This document shows positions 1-12,133 of a stretch of 64,000 nt of DNA, piece after piece. The notes under the pieces are model-generated. The model worked only from the letters and a program-made list of their open reading frames with translations. It did no database searches and was not told the DNA's origin. The translations under genes were made by a program, and so were the position numbers. Within the stretch, counting starts at the first letter, position 1. Every line of letters starts with the position of its first letter. This DNA is from Sphagnum compactum (taxonomy: Eukaryota > Bryophyta > Sphagnopsida > Sphagnales), in NCBI GenBank assembly GCA_965153455.1, contig OZ234494.1:18352001-18416000 (forward strand), written 5' to 3'.

Positions 1-19
1 AACCTCAAGGTTAAATAAT

Positions 20-1240
20 TTTTCACCTTTTTTTCTTTCCACCTTTTACTCATTAGGTTACTTTTAACCTAGTTGGTAGGTAAGTAACTTGGGCCTCATG
101 TTGTTACACATGACAAATGATGATCAACTAATGAAAAAATTGAATTCATTTTGTGAAAATTAAGTTTCATCCAAATGAAAATATTTGGATAACCTTTGCA
201 TGCAACTTGAATTGAATTTTAAATTCATGAATATAATATAATTAATTTAAATTTAAATTCAATTGGATTCAGATTGAATTGAATTGAATTGAATTCAAGT
301 TCAATTGAAGAGAAATGGGATACAATTTTTTTTGCAAAAAGAATTTTTAAAAATTCCACAATTATGGTGTTGAGAAAAAAAAAAAAAACTTTGAAAATTT
401 TCAACATTTTAGACAAATATGAATAAATTTTTCTCCTTTCCTCCACAAGAGCTTTTGAGAATTATTTTGTATTGAAAATTAATCTTAAGTATGATAATGC
501 ACTTTGGAATTGCTAGGTTAAAACCTTAAGCTAGTAGGTAGGTAAGTATTTCGTGGTTGTATCAATTATTTACCCACCTACTTTCCAATTCAAATTACAT
601 TCCAAGGATTAGCCTCCTTGGAGTACATTTTTCCAATGTAATATTTACATTTCCAAAGACTAGAAAAAAAGAAAGGATTTTATTTTAATGTTAAACCTTT
701 CTTAAGGTAAATCTTAAGAAAAACCTAACAATTAAAAATAATAATTAAACCTAAGCATTGAAGGAATGAATTACCAAATTTCCCCAAATTTTTTCCCCTT
801 TTTTCTCTCCATCTTTTAATCACAAAATCAACCTTAAGTTGGTAGGTAGGTAAGTAATTTGTGGTTGTATCAATTACCCACTTACCTTCCAATGCAATTC
901 CATTCCAAAGATTAGCTTATACAATTTTTTCCAAATAATATTTACATTCCAAAGATTAGAATGAAAAAGAAAGGATTTTATTACTTTTTAAGGATAACCT
1001 TTCTTAAGGTAAATCTAAATATTAAAGAAAGGATAAATTTATTTATTTTCCCACAATATTTTTTCCTCCTTTCTCTAAGTAAATCTAATTATTAAAGAAA
1101 TAATTTGATAATTTTCTCACAATCTTTTCCCCTTTTGTTTAGGTAAATCTAATGATTTAAGAAAGAATTCCTACATTTCCCCAATATTTTCCCCATTTTT
1201 TCTCTTTCCATCTTTTCATTACTAGGTTAACTTTGAAGTA
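20..1240. repeat. Degenerate direct repeats, about 300-bp unit
   Basis: Blocks recur in the same order and orientation. A T/C-rich stretch ending in a cattttac/atcttttaat-like motif is followed by a gtaggtaggtaagta core (near 65-85, 532-547 and 836-853), then a gtggttgtatcaatta stretch and a ctttcttaaggtaaatct motif (near 700 and 1000). The last two full cores are about 303 bp apart and the first spacing is larger. Copies are diverged and no open reading frame is supported, so this is probably old satellite-like or transposon-derived sequence. Confidence 0.6.
105..345 (+). repeat. Dispersed repeat, copy A
   Basis: This segment shares ordered blocks with 21385-21640: gatgatcaactaatg, then gaattaagttncat, then gcatgcaacttgaattgaat, then attcaattggattca, then ttcaattgaaga. 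The order, spacing and orientation are conserved with small indels, so both are copies of one dispersed element. No coding capacity is visible. The family is unknown; a non-autonomous DNA transposon or an element terminus would fit. Confidence 0.65.
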
Positions 1241-2187
1241 AAGTTCGATGGGTTTTATGTTTCAAGGTCTTCTAATAAAAATGCATAAGTCTAAAAATTA
1301 GAAGTTTTTCAAACCATTCCAAATTTCCCATCTTTAAAAACATCAACATAAAACATTTAGAAATAATTTTGAAGGTTTTGAGATTATTTGAAAATATTAA
1401 ACATCAAAATTTCATAAAAAGAACTCATTATGATACACATTTATATGCATGTGATTTTTTTCATTCAACAAAAGCATGCATTAAAATTAGTCTTTCATAT
1501 AGGCATGTAATAAAGTCATTTGTAAGCAAAAAACAATTTCCTTTGAATTGTCCAATATTACAACTAGTTATCCCCAATCAATTTGTTGTACAAGTCATAT
1601 ATTTTCAGCTTTTAATGGTTGTCCTAAGAACACCACTAGGCTAGGCAACACCTTCTAAAAAGTCTAAAATCTATAAATAAATTAAAAAATGTTTTTTTTA
1701 TTTATTATTTTTGAATTTTTAAAAAAACCTTTGGAAGGTGGGTGGGTTCGAGACTTTGACCAAATACCAATAACTATGGCAATGTAAAACCAACCCAAAA
1801 ACATATGACATTTATTATCATATGTGAAACTTTATGTAATATATATACAAAATCACCTTTTAACCATAATCCATTCATCATTTTGTTCTTTTTATACTTT
1901 AGTTTCTATTCTTCAAAATAAAGGTCCAAATTGTTGAAATGTGATGCAAAAGGTGGAAAAATACACACAAGTAACTCATCATTATAATGAATAGCATATT
2001 CAAACTTCAAATCAATAAAAAAAATTCTTGGCTTTAGAACTTCTCATGTAAATACATGCATTTCTATGGAACATGCCCCATCCATCATATGCACCCATGT
2101 GGTTCCAAATGTCATTCACATGTTGGGTGAATTTTGAGCAAAAATTTTATGCTTAAATCCTACACCAATAAGTTGTTTTTTTGCATG

Positions 2188-2220
<33 letters not shown>

Positions 2221-5200
2221 CAATTTTGTGATGTAACCAAACTAACAATCATCCACAAGTATAGATCAAGCATGAAAATTGAATTAAAAAAAAATCCTTA
2301 TGTATTTTAGGTACATGTTAAAATTGTTATAGAAATTTGAAATCTAACCAGTTAGGATAAACTTTTGTATGTGTTAAAATTATATTTTTTAGGTTGCAAA
2401 AATGTGAAAACTAGAACAAACAAAATCACCTATTGTATTGAAATAATCATAAGGTCACCAAGTCATAAACTCATGATCCACCCTTAATTTTGCAAATGAA
2501 TGACAATATGTTAGTTTTGTGAGCAACAATGTTAATTTCAATTACCAGACAATTCTTTGGAGTATCTTTATCAAATGGAAGCAAGTTAAAAGTTTGATAA
2601 GAAATGAAACCAAATGCAAATCCATGATATGAAAATGGCCAAGAAAAGTTGAACAATCACATAGATAAAGCGGAAATGTTTGTAATAATTCAATGAAGAT
2701 GATTATTGATGAATTTTTTTAATCAATTGTTATTATTAATTTATTCTTTCATTACATTGGCTACAATTTATACATTTTAATTTTGGAAGTTTTTTGTCAT
2801 CCCAAAAAATGGCAAAATATTGCCAAATTATCACCCAATTTATGTCAAGACCAACAAGCAATCATACCAAATCATTTATGTTGACATAGGTTCATTTTGT
2901 CCACCTGTATAAGTAATGATAGATATTTAATAATTTGAAAATTGGCAAAAGTAAATCTAAATTACACATATTTGTTTATAACCTTTTTAATATTATTGAA
3001 TTATGGTCATTCATTTTGAAATTTCAATCATAATGTCCCTCGTGCACATCCCTCTTCCCAAAAGATTTTTTATTTTATAATTTAAACAAATTTGCTTTCT
3101 TCTTTTGAGGAAATTTAATAATAATAAAATTTAAAAATTTTTAAAAAAAACCTTGGATCATTTTTGAATCCTTTTATGTAAAAAAGTTAGACAATGAAAT
3201 TTTATGAAAATACAAGAAGCACATGTGCATGCTAAATTTCATAAATATAAAAAAATGAAAACACGAAGGCTAGATTAATTGACAAAATGTCTCAATGAAT
3301 TTGGCACTTTGTTATAGATCCATTAACATGACCTTGAAAACTTGCCATCAAGAGGAAAGGATGGTTAAAGTATTTTGAAACAAAATTGATGCACAATCAA
3401 ATCATGGATTCATATAAATTATAAGGTTCACTACACCCTGAAATTAATTACAAACAATTATTGTTTTCCTCTTTATAATATATTTTGTAGTTCCTTGTGA
3501 AAGCTATGTTGAAATGGCTAAAATGTGAAAGTCTCAAAATTGTTAAGTTATGACTTTTAATTTTGCCAAAGGGTGTAGTCATGTTAATAGGAGCCAAAAA
3601 CAATCGTAACCATTGTTTAATTTAGTGTTTTTTACACTAAATTCTTTTTTAAACAATTTAATTTGAATAGAAGTTTAATTTTTTTCACATTATCAAATTT
3701 AATCTCTTATTCTACAAATGTCCAAAATATGAAATTATTTCATTAACATTTGGACCTTCAAAAGTAGTGTAATATCCATGTAACCATTGTTTTAAAACAA
3801 TACAATGACTTATAAATTGGCTTTGAAAAACTTTGAAAATGACATATTTGTGACAAAATTGTAGCACAAACCTTAACAAAATAATAAAAAGAAATTTTAA
3901 AAAGTTTTAAAAGATTTCTTGAAGAGTTTTTTCAAAAATATTTTAAGGATACTCCCCAAAAAACATTGTTTAAGTGGGCAATAGTGGTTTCGATTAGCAA
4001 GTCTGGAACCCAAATATGACTCTCACAATTTTGAGAGTTGATACTTTCATCATATTTTATCCAAATTGATCAATTTAAAGGTTTATATAATAGCCTTTTG
4101 AAAGATCTTTTCAATGTTATATCAAAATTTTCAATCACAAATGATTGAATGCTTAAATTTTGTCATTTAAATGGTTGAAAATCACTTTGGTAATTTGAAT
4201 CCTTACCATTCAAATGGCCAAATTTTCCATTACAAATCTTTTTTTTTGAAAGTGCAACCCCATTTTATTATATTATTTTTCAAAACATTTTTAATAATCT
4301 AAATAAGGTTCAATTTGAAAAGGTTTGGTTTTCAAACCTTGATCCAAAAATTTGGGACACCTTGAAATTTCCAATTCTCAAAATGAAAGTTCAACTTGTG
4401 AATTTTAGGAATGCTTCCCTTTGACTTTCACAAATTCATGTCAAATGGGAATGTGAACTTGAACGTTCTTACATTCACTTTATGTTTCAATCCTTTGTTG
4501 ATTAATTTGATTATAACTAAGAAGCCATCAAAACTCTTTTATTCCAAAAGTGACATTTTGTTCCCCATCTTTAGAGTTGATCATGCACCCAAATTAAAGT
4601 CATGACCAATTTTGTGCAATTATTAAAAACAAGGATAGACCCATGGCAATTATAAATTTGCATATATATCCATTTACCCATTTAGGGTCAAAAAAATTTA
4701 AACCAAAGTTCTTAAGAACCTTTGGAGGTCAAAGGGCAAGGAAACCTTGCATTCCAAAAAATTATTCGCTTTGGAAAAGTCATGCCTTTCTTTGAATTCT
4801 AATTAGGCTTCACAAAAATTATGGATGGTTCTTTTATGAAGGAGTGTGTGTTATAAGAAACAAACACATGAATGGCACGCACATAACATTTCATTTTGAT
4901 TTTGCAAACTTCTTCCCCTTTTTTTGGGATTTGATTTTTATGATTTTAAGATGAAAAGGTTTGGTCCAGAGCTATTGATCAAAAGACAACATGTGTGATT
5001 TCAATTATGAAAATAACATTCATGCTTCATGGGTTAGGTCTTTAAAAGCTTTCTGTTTAAAAAATAAATTCATCCCTTTTGTTGTTTTAGGAATTTTGAA
5101 TACACCAACATTGAACACATGTTACTTCTTCCTCTTGTTTTGATTTGTACAAAGTGGTGCATTGGGTGCAAAAGTTAAGTTTAATGATTTTCTTTTGTTA

Positions 5201-5890
5201 TTTGATAGTCCATTTGTATTGAATTTTTGTGTGCATGAATGTTGTCCTCTTGTTGATCGTGTCAACGGTGTGGGTGATTCAATGAGACCATAAAATGGAA
5301 GAAAATGATTGTTATTTTTGTTTCAAGAGGATGGGAATGATCATACATGGATGGAAATGGCTACTTGTATGCAAGAATTTATTTAGCAAGTGTTGCACAT
5401 GTGAGGTGTGAAGTGTCTATATGAATTGTTATTTACATGCTTTAGTTTTAATTTTGTTGTTGTGTGATGTTGAAATGATGGCGAAAAGTTTCTAGAGATG
5501 GATCCACACGGGAATATATGAAATCTTTGATTTTCAAATTCCTGGGAAACATCACACATTTTGTTAAGTCAATTTTCTTATGGGGTTTGAGGAAATGGTG
5601 ATGTTAAATTCTTTCATGTCTAGTGTTGTTTTGTCAAGAAAAAGACATAAATATTGTTGGGTGTAGGATGGTTACACTTTAATGGTCATTGTGAGCTAGA
5701 TGCCCTTTGATTTAGAAAAAAAATCCTACATGACAAAATGGCATGGATGGAACCCATCCATAAGAAGTACTAGGCAAATAGAAGCCCAAAAACACATGTC
5801 ATGAATGCACATAATAGGACGCCATTAATATACTAAGAAAATAAAAGACCATAAGCTAAAAAGGTGTTATTTGCCACAAATGGGTTAACG
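1241..5890. other. AT-rich spacer, no gene recognised
   Basis: About 4.6 kb of AT-rich sequence with only short, compositionally random open frames. It includes a run of more than 30 T near 2188-2221. I see no protein similarity, tRNA or transposon end here. Confidence 0.6.
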
Positions 5891-5899
5891 ACAGAGGTA

Positions 5900-6560
5900 C
5901 ATTAACTATGATGTGTGAAAGAAATAATAAATGCTTCCCAAGTGCAATAATATGCTGAAAAGTTGTTATGACTTGTGCACATTAAAATTCTATGGACACA
6001 TGTTGATAATAATAAAAAATAAACATCATGAAAATTAAAGAGGATTGTTAATGATGGGCTAAAGTGGCATGAACAAAAGAAATTAAACAAAAGGTCGAAA
6101 CATGAATGAAAACAACCATAAGTTTCTATGGCAAGGGGAATGAAGTTGTTTTTTTATGCACACTCTACATGTGGTCGTGTTTTCTCCTAAGTAGATATTG
6201 TCATTGCATGTGTCATTGTGAATGATGCATGTCATTTCCACCAATGTCCACCAAAGTCCAAAAGCCATTTATGGTGATTAGAATATTGACTCATTGTTGA
6301 GTGTGGGGGGTGGGGGATAGGTGGGTAACCTTTTTTTATATGTGTGTTCCACTCTCCAAAGCAATAGTTGTGACAATATTTCGAAGAATATTGTTTGTTG
6401 CGATGCGATCATTTTCGCATGGGCATCGAAGCAAGTGAATACCTAAACCATCAATGTTTGTCCATACTAACAACATGAAAGATGTGCAGTAGTAGGATGT
6501 GGCAAGCCAAGGTGTGTATGTAATGTTGTAAGGAAATGAACAAAAAACAAATAGATTGTA
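5900..6560 (-). pseudogene. Decayed retroelement fragment with PD-(D/E)XK-type endonuclease region
   Basis: On the minus strand, a segment reading GIHLLRCPCENDR (about 6445-6397) is followed after an interval by FIPLAIETYGC (about 6155-6120). This order resembles the zinc-knuckle-plus-restriction-like endonuclease tail of non-LTR retroelements, where an H-x-x-x-C element precedes D...K and F-x-P-x-x-x-E-x-x-G motifs. The reading frame is broken by stops and shifts and the upstream Cys residues are not recognisable, so it is dead. Similarity is from memory. A fragment with the same kind of domain lies at 15210-15696 on the other strand. Exact element boundaries are not visible. Confidence 0.45.
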
Positions 6561-8730
6561 AGTGTGGTAGGACATGTTAATAACCAAATGCCCATAGCTA
6601 GACCTACACAAAATCGAAAATGTGTTCATGTGGCATTTGAAGGGAACATCTATTAGAAGTGTGGCAAACTTTTGCTTGTGTAGGCAGTTCGAAAAAAAAC
6701 CTGAAAGTGAAAATACGTTTATACTACAAGATTTTCAAAGGGAGGGACTTGAGAATAAACAACCTAGAATAGTAAAACTTAGGTATCCTGCAGTGCTAAA
6801 TTGAAGGGAAAGGTGCTACTTTCGACATGTGCCATCACATTAAAAAAAAAAGGTGATCATCTAGTTAGAAATAAATGACAAGTGCAAAAATGATCATAGC
6901 CCAACATCCCAAGAGGATAGGAACAACAAATCAAACCATTGATGCAAGGCCAAACCCCCTTGAAGAAATAGGTAAAATGACTTGTTAATGAACCAAATGA
7001 CCCACCGCAACGTAAAGATTTCGCACCCAATAATTTTTATCACGTAGTTATGATACATGAAGCAAATTCCATGTAATGCTACAAAATATTTAAATATAAA
7101 AATATGCTACACAATAAATAGGCTAGGCATTAGGCATAACAAAGTGAGAACATTGTTAATGCTACTTGTGGATCTACAAGCATAGGGAGGTTTGCTATGG
7201 TGTTGAAATCCTCTTAAAGTGCTTCTACAACAAAAGCCTCCACAAATGACATAGAACCCATTGGTGCATCTAGAATACAAAAATATATGTTATATGTGAA
7301 AAAAATTGATGAAAGTGATATGGACAGGTTTAACCCCTGTGGAGACTAAACTACACATTTCGTCAACTGAATGCAAAATCCTAATGCTACAAACATTGCA
7401 TATAAGTGTAAAAAAAAGGTACTACATTTGAAACATGACCAACAATATGCCTATCATTGGCAAATGAAGGACAAACACATGTAGAATGGATTGTTGTAGT
7501 AGGGCAAAAAGCGTGAAGATGTGTTAAAACAAACAACACTTTGCCCAAAAGATCCCCGTGTTGTGTACTACATTTAACAAAATGACTTTGGGATCCTCGT
7601 GTCAAGAAACTTGTGAGAAATATAATGAGAATGGACATGCATAAAATCATCAAACAAATGGGAAAGTATTGATAAAAGATCATAACTTTTGAAAATTGGT
7701 TGTTTATGATACAAAATTGAAGGCATCGCGGATGATCATTTGTGATACCACCCAATCTGGATGCGAATCCAAAATAATATGAACCCCATGGATCATTGTT
7801 TCACACCTGCCTTGTGTCATCAGGCTAAATTGACTAAATTAAAATGTTTTGCAAATGTATCATTAAACTAAATGACGAGTGTGCAAACAATTAATTGATT
7901 GATGATCTCTCCAATCACGATGGGTTAGATGCCTTTTATTTCCACTTTGTTGATCTTACCATTTTAATAGCCACATTTATGTTAATAATAACATTTTGAT
8001 GATCCTTCCACAAAATTGTTATTATGGGTGTTTTTTTTGGTAAGTCTTTGAACACGTTTATAATTTTTTTATTGCAAACATGTTGATTTATTTTTTTTGG
8101 ACCCAATGTACATAATGTCAAATTTGAAAAAATAATTCCATAAGTGAAAAAAAAGTGCTAATAATCACAACTTATAACCATTTATTTTTTTAAAAATGTG
8201 ACTTGAGGTTCTTCAGGCTAAATAACCATTAAATATAACCATTTATTTTGGATCCAAATATCCTTCCCTAAGAAGAAAAAAAATTCTTTAAAATGTTTAA
8301 AATGGCGATTGTCATTATGTACATAATTTGACATTAAAATGTACATAATCACCACTTTAAAATGGCGATTGTCTTAGAGGGCTACTGCAATTGGCGACCT
8401 AGGAGTTGTGCCTAGGTCTAGATATGGCTAATTTCATAAAAATCACAAAGCTAGATATGGCTAATTCCATAAAAATCACAAAGTTTTCATGTTTTTGTTT
8501 CCCCCTCATTTTACGCCAAAAAAAATGTGAAAATTCGTGAAAAAATGTGAAAAAAAAACACTGCCACTAACCTTTAAATCATTATTCATAATTAATTCAT
8601 TTTATTTCAAATACGTAATTATATCATGGTCTCCATATTCATTCATTCATTCAAAAATTCATCCAGTAACCACTTTATGCTCAATCATTCTTCACTTGTT
8701 CCGATACATCCACCCTTACAAGGTCATTCA
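6561..8730. other. AT-rich spacer, no gene recognised
   Basis: A minus-strand open frame of 122 codons at 7387-7755 has no recognisable family, skewed composition and no supporting splice context, so I do not call it a gene. The remainder is AT-rich sequence without identifiable features. Confidence 0.5.
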
Positions 8731-8739
8731 AATTTCATC

Positions 8740-9610
8740 CATTCACCAAAAAATCGGCCCCGAGCTCGCTCCCCAGGGACCGAAGGAAACCGGGCGACCG
8801 AAGGTAAGAGCGACCGACCGACAGAAGGGAACGAGGGAGCGACCGAGATAGAGAGCGAAGGAACGAGCGAGAGAGAGCGAGAGAGAGCGAGCGAGCGCGA
8901 AGGAACGAGCGAGCGAGAGAGAGAGAGAGCGCGAAGGAACGAGCGAGCGCCGGCCCCGAAAATCACGGCCAAAAGGAAACCCCAGGTATGTCTCCAGGCG
9001 TATCATCGTCATCCACGGCCCTTATTGTTGTGTCAGGTAGCTGATGAAGAAGAAAGAAGGGCGGAATTATTGAGCCCTTTCACTGTTAATGCCGCTCTCT
9101 GTCTCTTGTGCTGAGTGAGTGACTAAGTGAGTGAATGAGGGAGTGAGTCGAGCGTCGTCGTCGTCGTCGTCATTCGCCACAGCTGCATTATTATTATTAC
9201 CTATCCCACAGTAGTCCCTCTCTGTTGCTTTTGGTATTAGAGTAATAAGTATTGTAAATCAAGTTCCTGGCCATTATTGTAAGTGCCAGGAACACCAAAC
9301 AATCAGCGTCTGGTTGTTGTTTCTGCAAATGCAAGAATCGCACACTCTCTCTTGTTGCTTTTGTTGCATTCTAGCGTAGAACAATATCTCTCTTTTCCCG
9401 CTTTATGATCTACTCGTTGCTGTGGTGTGTTGTTTTTTGACGCGGTGTGGAAGATCCCGGAAGCCAGGCAGCAAGCAAGCAAGAAGAACAGTTTTGACGT
9501 GGTCTGGAAGATCCCGGAATCGAACCATCAGCAAAGAAGAACAGTTTTGAAGTGGTGGAAGATCGCGAAAACGAGGCAGCAAGCAAGAAAGAAGAACAGC
9601 AGTACCAGCT
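8740..9610 (+). promoter_or_regulatory. GC-rich leader region of the GPI-anchored protein gene
   Basis: Composition changes abruptly from the AT-rich spacer to CpG-containing, GC-rich sequence. A strong plant-type splice donor (CCCAG followed by gtatgt, exon end 8985) suggests that the 5' untranslated region is itself spliced before the coding start at 9611. CpG-rich sequence next to a gene start in an otherwise CpG-depleted region suggests an unmethylated promoter. The transcription start and the acceptor of this leader intron are not determined. Confidence 0.45.
8810..8955. repeat. Purine-rich minisatellite (gcgaaggaacgagcgag unit)
   Basis: The motif gcgaaggaacgagcgag begins near 8855, 8897 and 8931, separated by variable gagaga/gagcga runs, with diverged forms upstream from about 8810. 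The plus strand is almost pure G/A with scattered C. It lies in the presumed 5' leader of the GPI-anchored protein gene and would vary easily in length. Confidence 0.75.
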
Positions 9611-10696
9611 ATGGCGCGGGCTCGACTTGCAGTCCATGGCGGATCAGGTTCCTATTGTCCGCTTGGTTTCTGCGTCTTCCTCTTCTGCTTCGCATTGTTG
9701 CTACAAGCCGGTTTTGCTGACGGTGCGTCGTCTGTCTTCCTCTTCGTCCTGATTATTGCATTCTTCTTCTAATCTCTTTCTTGGATGCTGTGTGAAAGAA
9801 AAATCGTAGCTCCTCCTCTTTGCGTTTCCTCCTCCAATAGTACTACTGAAGCAGAAAACACGGAAAGAAAGACATACATCCCTTGACTGCTAAATTTGGC
9901 CGTTTACTGTAGACATTCAGGTTTGTCAAACTGGAAGCTCCTGATCTGATTGCAATCTTCTACCGCGTGATGAGAGAGATGCACAGTAATGTGTGTCAGA
10001 AGTCAAGCAGATGTTGGAGATTTTCTCATAGACATGGAAAAAAGTTCGTTCTTGTGTGTGTTTTTGTTTGCCCTCGATGCAGTACTGTTTCTCTGTCTCT
10101 CTGTTCTCGGTTGGAGTGTTTTCCTTAATTTCCGGGAGTACTGTGAACGGATGCTGGCAGTGAATCAGGACTTGCTGGACCGGATCAACAAGTATCGCAT
10201 TGCGGGGAACTTGCCAGCGCTAACGGAGAATCAGGGAGCCGCCTGTGTCGCACAGGGGTTGGCGAACTACTACAAGGGAAAAGCTTGCACGAACTCGACG
10301 GGAGCGGATGTGTTGGATGGTTCGGAGCCTGAAAACCTGCCGGCTGTGTTACCAACGTGCAACTTGCAGCCAGACAATGTCGAGAGCGGCTTCATTGCAC
10401 CGGATTGTGTGCCGACGGGTACGAGCCCAGCAGATGCGTATCTGGTAGCTTTTCAAAACTACACAGAGTTGTATACCTACTCTGAACAGCTGAACATGAC
10501 TCAGTACACTTCCGCTGGAGTTGGATCCGTGGACAACGAATGGTTTGTTCTGATTCTTGCCACCAACGAAAGTGGTGGCAATTACGTCTCCCAGAACCTT
10601 GATCCCAATGCAGCAGCTTCTCCGAGTCATCAGGGTATCGCTCTTACTCTTACTGCCACTTTAGTAGCTGCCCTTGCTATGTGTTTGTTCCTGTAA
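9611..10696 (+). CDS. GPI-anchored protein of the At5g19250/At3g06035 type
   Basis: Two exons, 9611-9722 and 10161-10696, give 215 residues (join phase 1, gtgcgt donor, tggcag acceptor). Residues 1-36 form a signal peptide with a hydrophobic core (LGFCVFLFCFALLL). The mature part begins DVNQDLLDRINKYR and carries LPALTENQGA, four cysteines (AAC, KAC, PTC, PDC) and N-glycosylation sites NST, NYT, NMT and NES. After a small-residue region (PNAAASPS) the protein ends in a hydrophobic tail without a charged end, as a GPI attachment signal requires. This layout and these motifs match a plant family of uncharacterised GPI-anchored surface proteins, distantly like cysteine-rich secretory proteins. 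It should sit on the outer face of the plasma membrane. Its molecular role is unknown. It converges with the YIF1 gene downstream. Confidence 0.88.
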
Positions 10697-12133
10697 ACTG
10701 GTGAAGCACATGATCAGTTCTATAGATTTCTCAACAAATTCCTGCCACCCATTTATTGCTGGCCAAATTTTTGTCTCCGAATCTCTTTCCACCCAATATA
10801 TCTATATATTTTCATGTGTCTTATTACAGCCCAACATAGCTCTGTGTCTGTCTTTCTGTCCATTCTTGCCGGCCTTTTCTCCACTGGGACAAAATCTTTC
10901 CTCCCTCGTCTTCTCTACTGGGAAGAAACTTTTGCCTTTTTTTGCAATGAATTGTTGAACTGGTTTTCAGTTTTTTTTCTTTTGGGTCTTTGTTCTTTTT
11001 TCAATCCCAATAGTCTTTCAGATATTAATGGTTGGTGGTGCACAAAATTGATGATTACAAGACCAACCACATGATCTAAGGCCTCCTAAGAACACGAGGA
11101 TATATTGTTACAGAGTAGTAGTAGTAGTAGTAGACCTTAGAGGATGAATTTTGTTAGAGGCTGACATTGGGTGGGAGGAGGAGGCTTGAAATAGAGAGAG
11201 CCTCTAGACCAAGAAGAAGCCAGCCCACATGCCTGTTTTCATTCTGCTCTCAGTGCAGCTGTGGAGGATTCACCCTGAAATGAAATGCACTTCTTCCATA
11301 CTAGATGTTGCTTACAAAATCAATGTCAAATCATGGCATGTGAGTTGTGGGACTTTTTACTTTCCAACTTTCTTCAGTTTTTGCTCTGGTGAGGCGTGAA
11401 TTGGAAGATTTATGTCACACTATCAATCATTGAAAAGCATGAACATGGTACACTCTCAATGTTGAAGCTGAATAGCATGAGAAGCACACCACCTTTCCTC
11501 TGCATACACTATGCACTGTTGTTGATCCTCTGTCCTACCAAGTCTTGCACTCTTTGGTCACTGGAGAAGATCATCTTTACTGACTGCGACTACAATTTCC
11601 TTGAACAGATCTCTCCTTGCACTTTGCATATGCTTCAAATCTCCACATTCATTGTACCTCACCATCCTTTTCTCCTGGGCAAACTAACAATTCCACAGCT
11701 AGAACTGCTGACACCCATTGGCTGAGACTTCCACTTGATGTCTTTCTTTCTTTGGCAAACAGAAGGCAAACAGAAGGTGAAAATAACTCATGCACAACTC
11801 AATGAAGTTATGCTGCCAAAACTTGCAATACACAAGTGAAGATGGCATTTCCTCCAGTCTAGAAACCTTGAACATTACACTGTGTCAGCCCCATTGCTTA
11901 AGTGACTTCATCCAAGGATCTCAAGAACACCAGAGCATAATTGAATGCTGAAAAGTTTGTTGCAAAGCAGGAGTCTCACATTATGATGTTAAGAGTGTTG
12001 GTTGGTGCATATAATCAAGAAGTTCCTTGTGAGGTGACATACATCTAGCTCTTGTGGTTGTTCAATGACACAGCAAATTTCTACCAAAATTTCTACATTG
12101 CATTTATGTGTTGCAGGACCCACACCTTTCACC
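10697..12133. other. Intergenic region between convergent genes
   Basis: Holds the 3' ends of the GPI-protein and YIF1 transcripts. A short (TAG)n tract lies near 11117-11132. Open frames at 10674-11074 and 11396-11805 overlap each other, have no family resemblance and no splice support. Nothing else is recognised. Confidence 0.5.

Noticed and set aside
1741-1760. tRNA-like T-arm word gggttcgagac
   Set aside because: No matching acceptor, D-arm or anticodon stem in the flanks.
8626-9114. Open frames of up to 162 codons on both strands in the purine minisatellite
   Set aside because: They follow from the stop-poor repeat; composition is Arg/Glu or Ser/Leu repeats and they overlap on both strands.
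10674-11074. Plus-strand open frames after the GPI-protein stop codon
   Set aside because: They overlap in different frames, are Phe/Leu/Ser-rich and look like 3' untranslated sequence.
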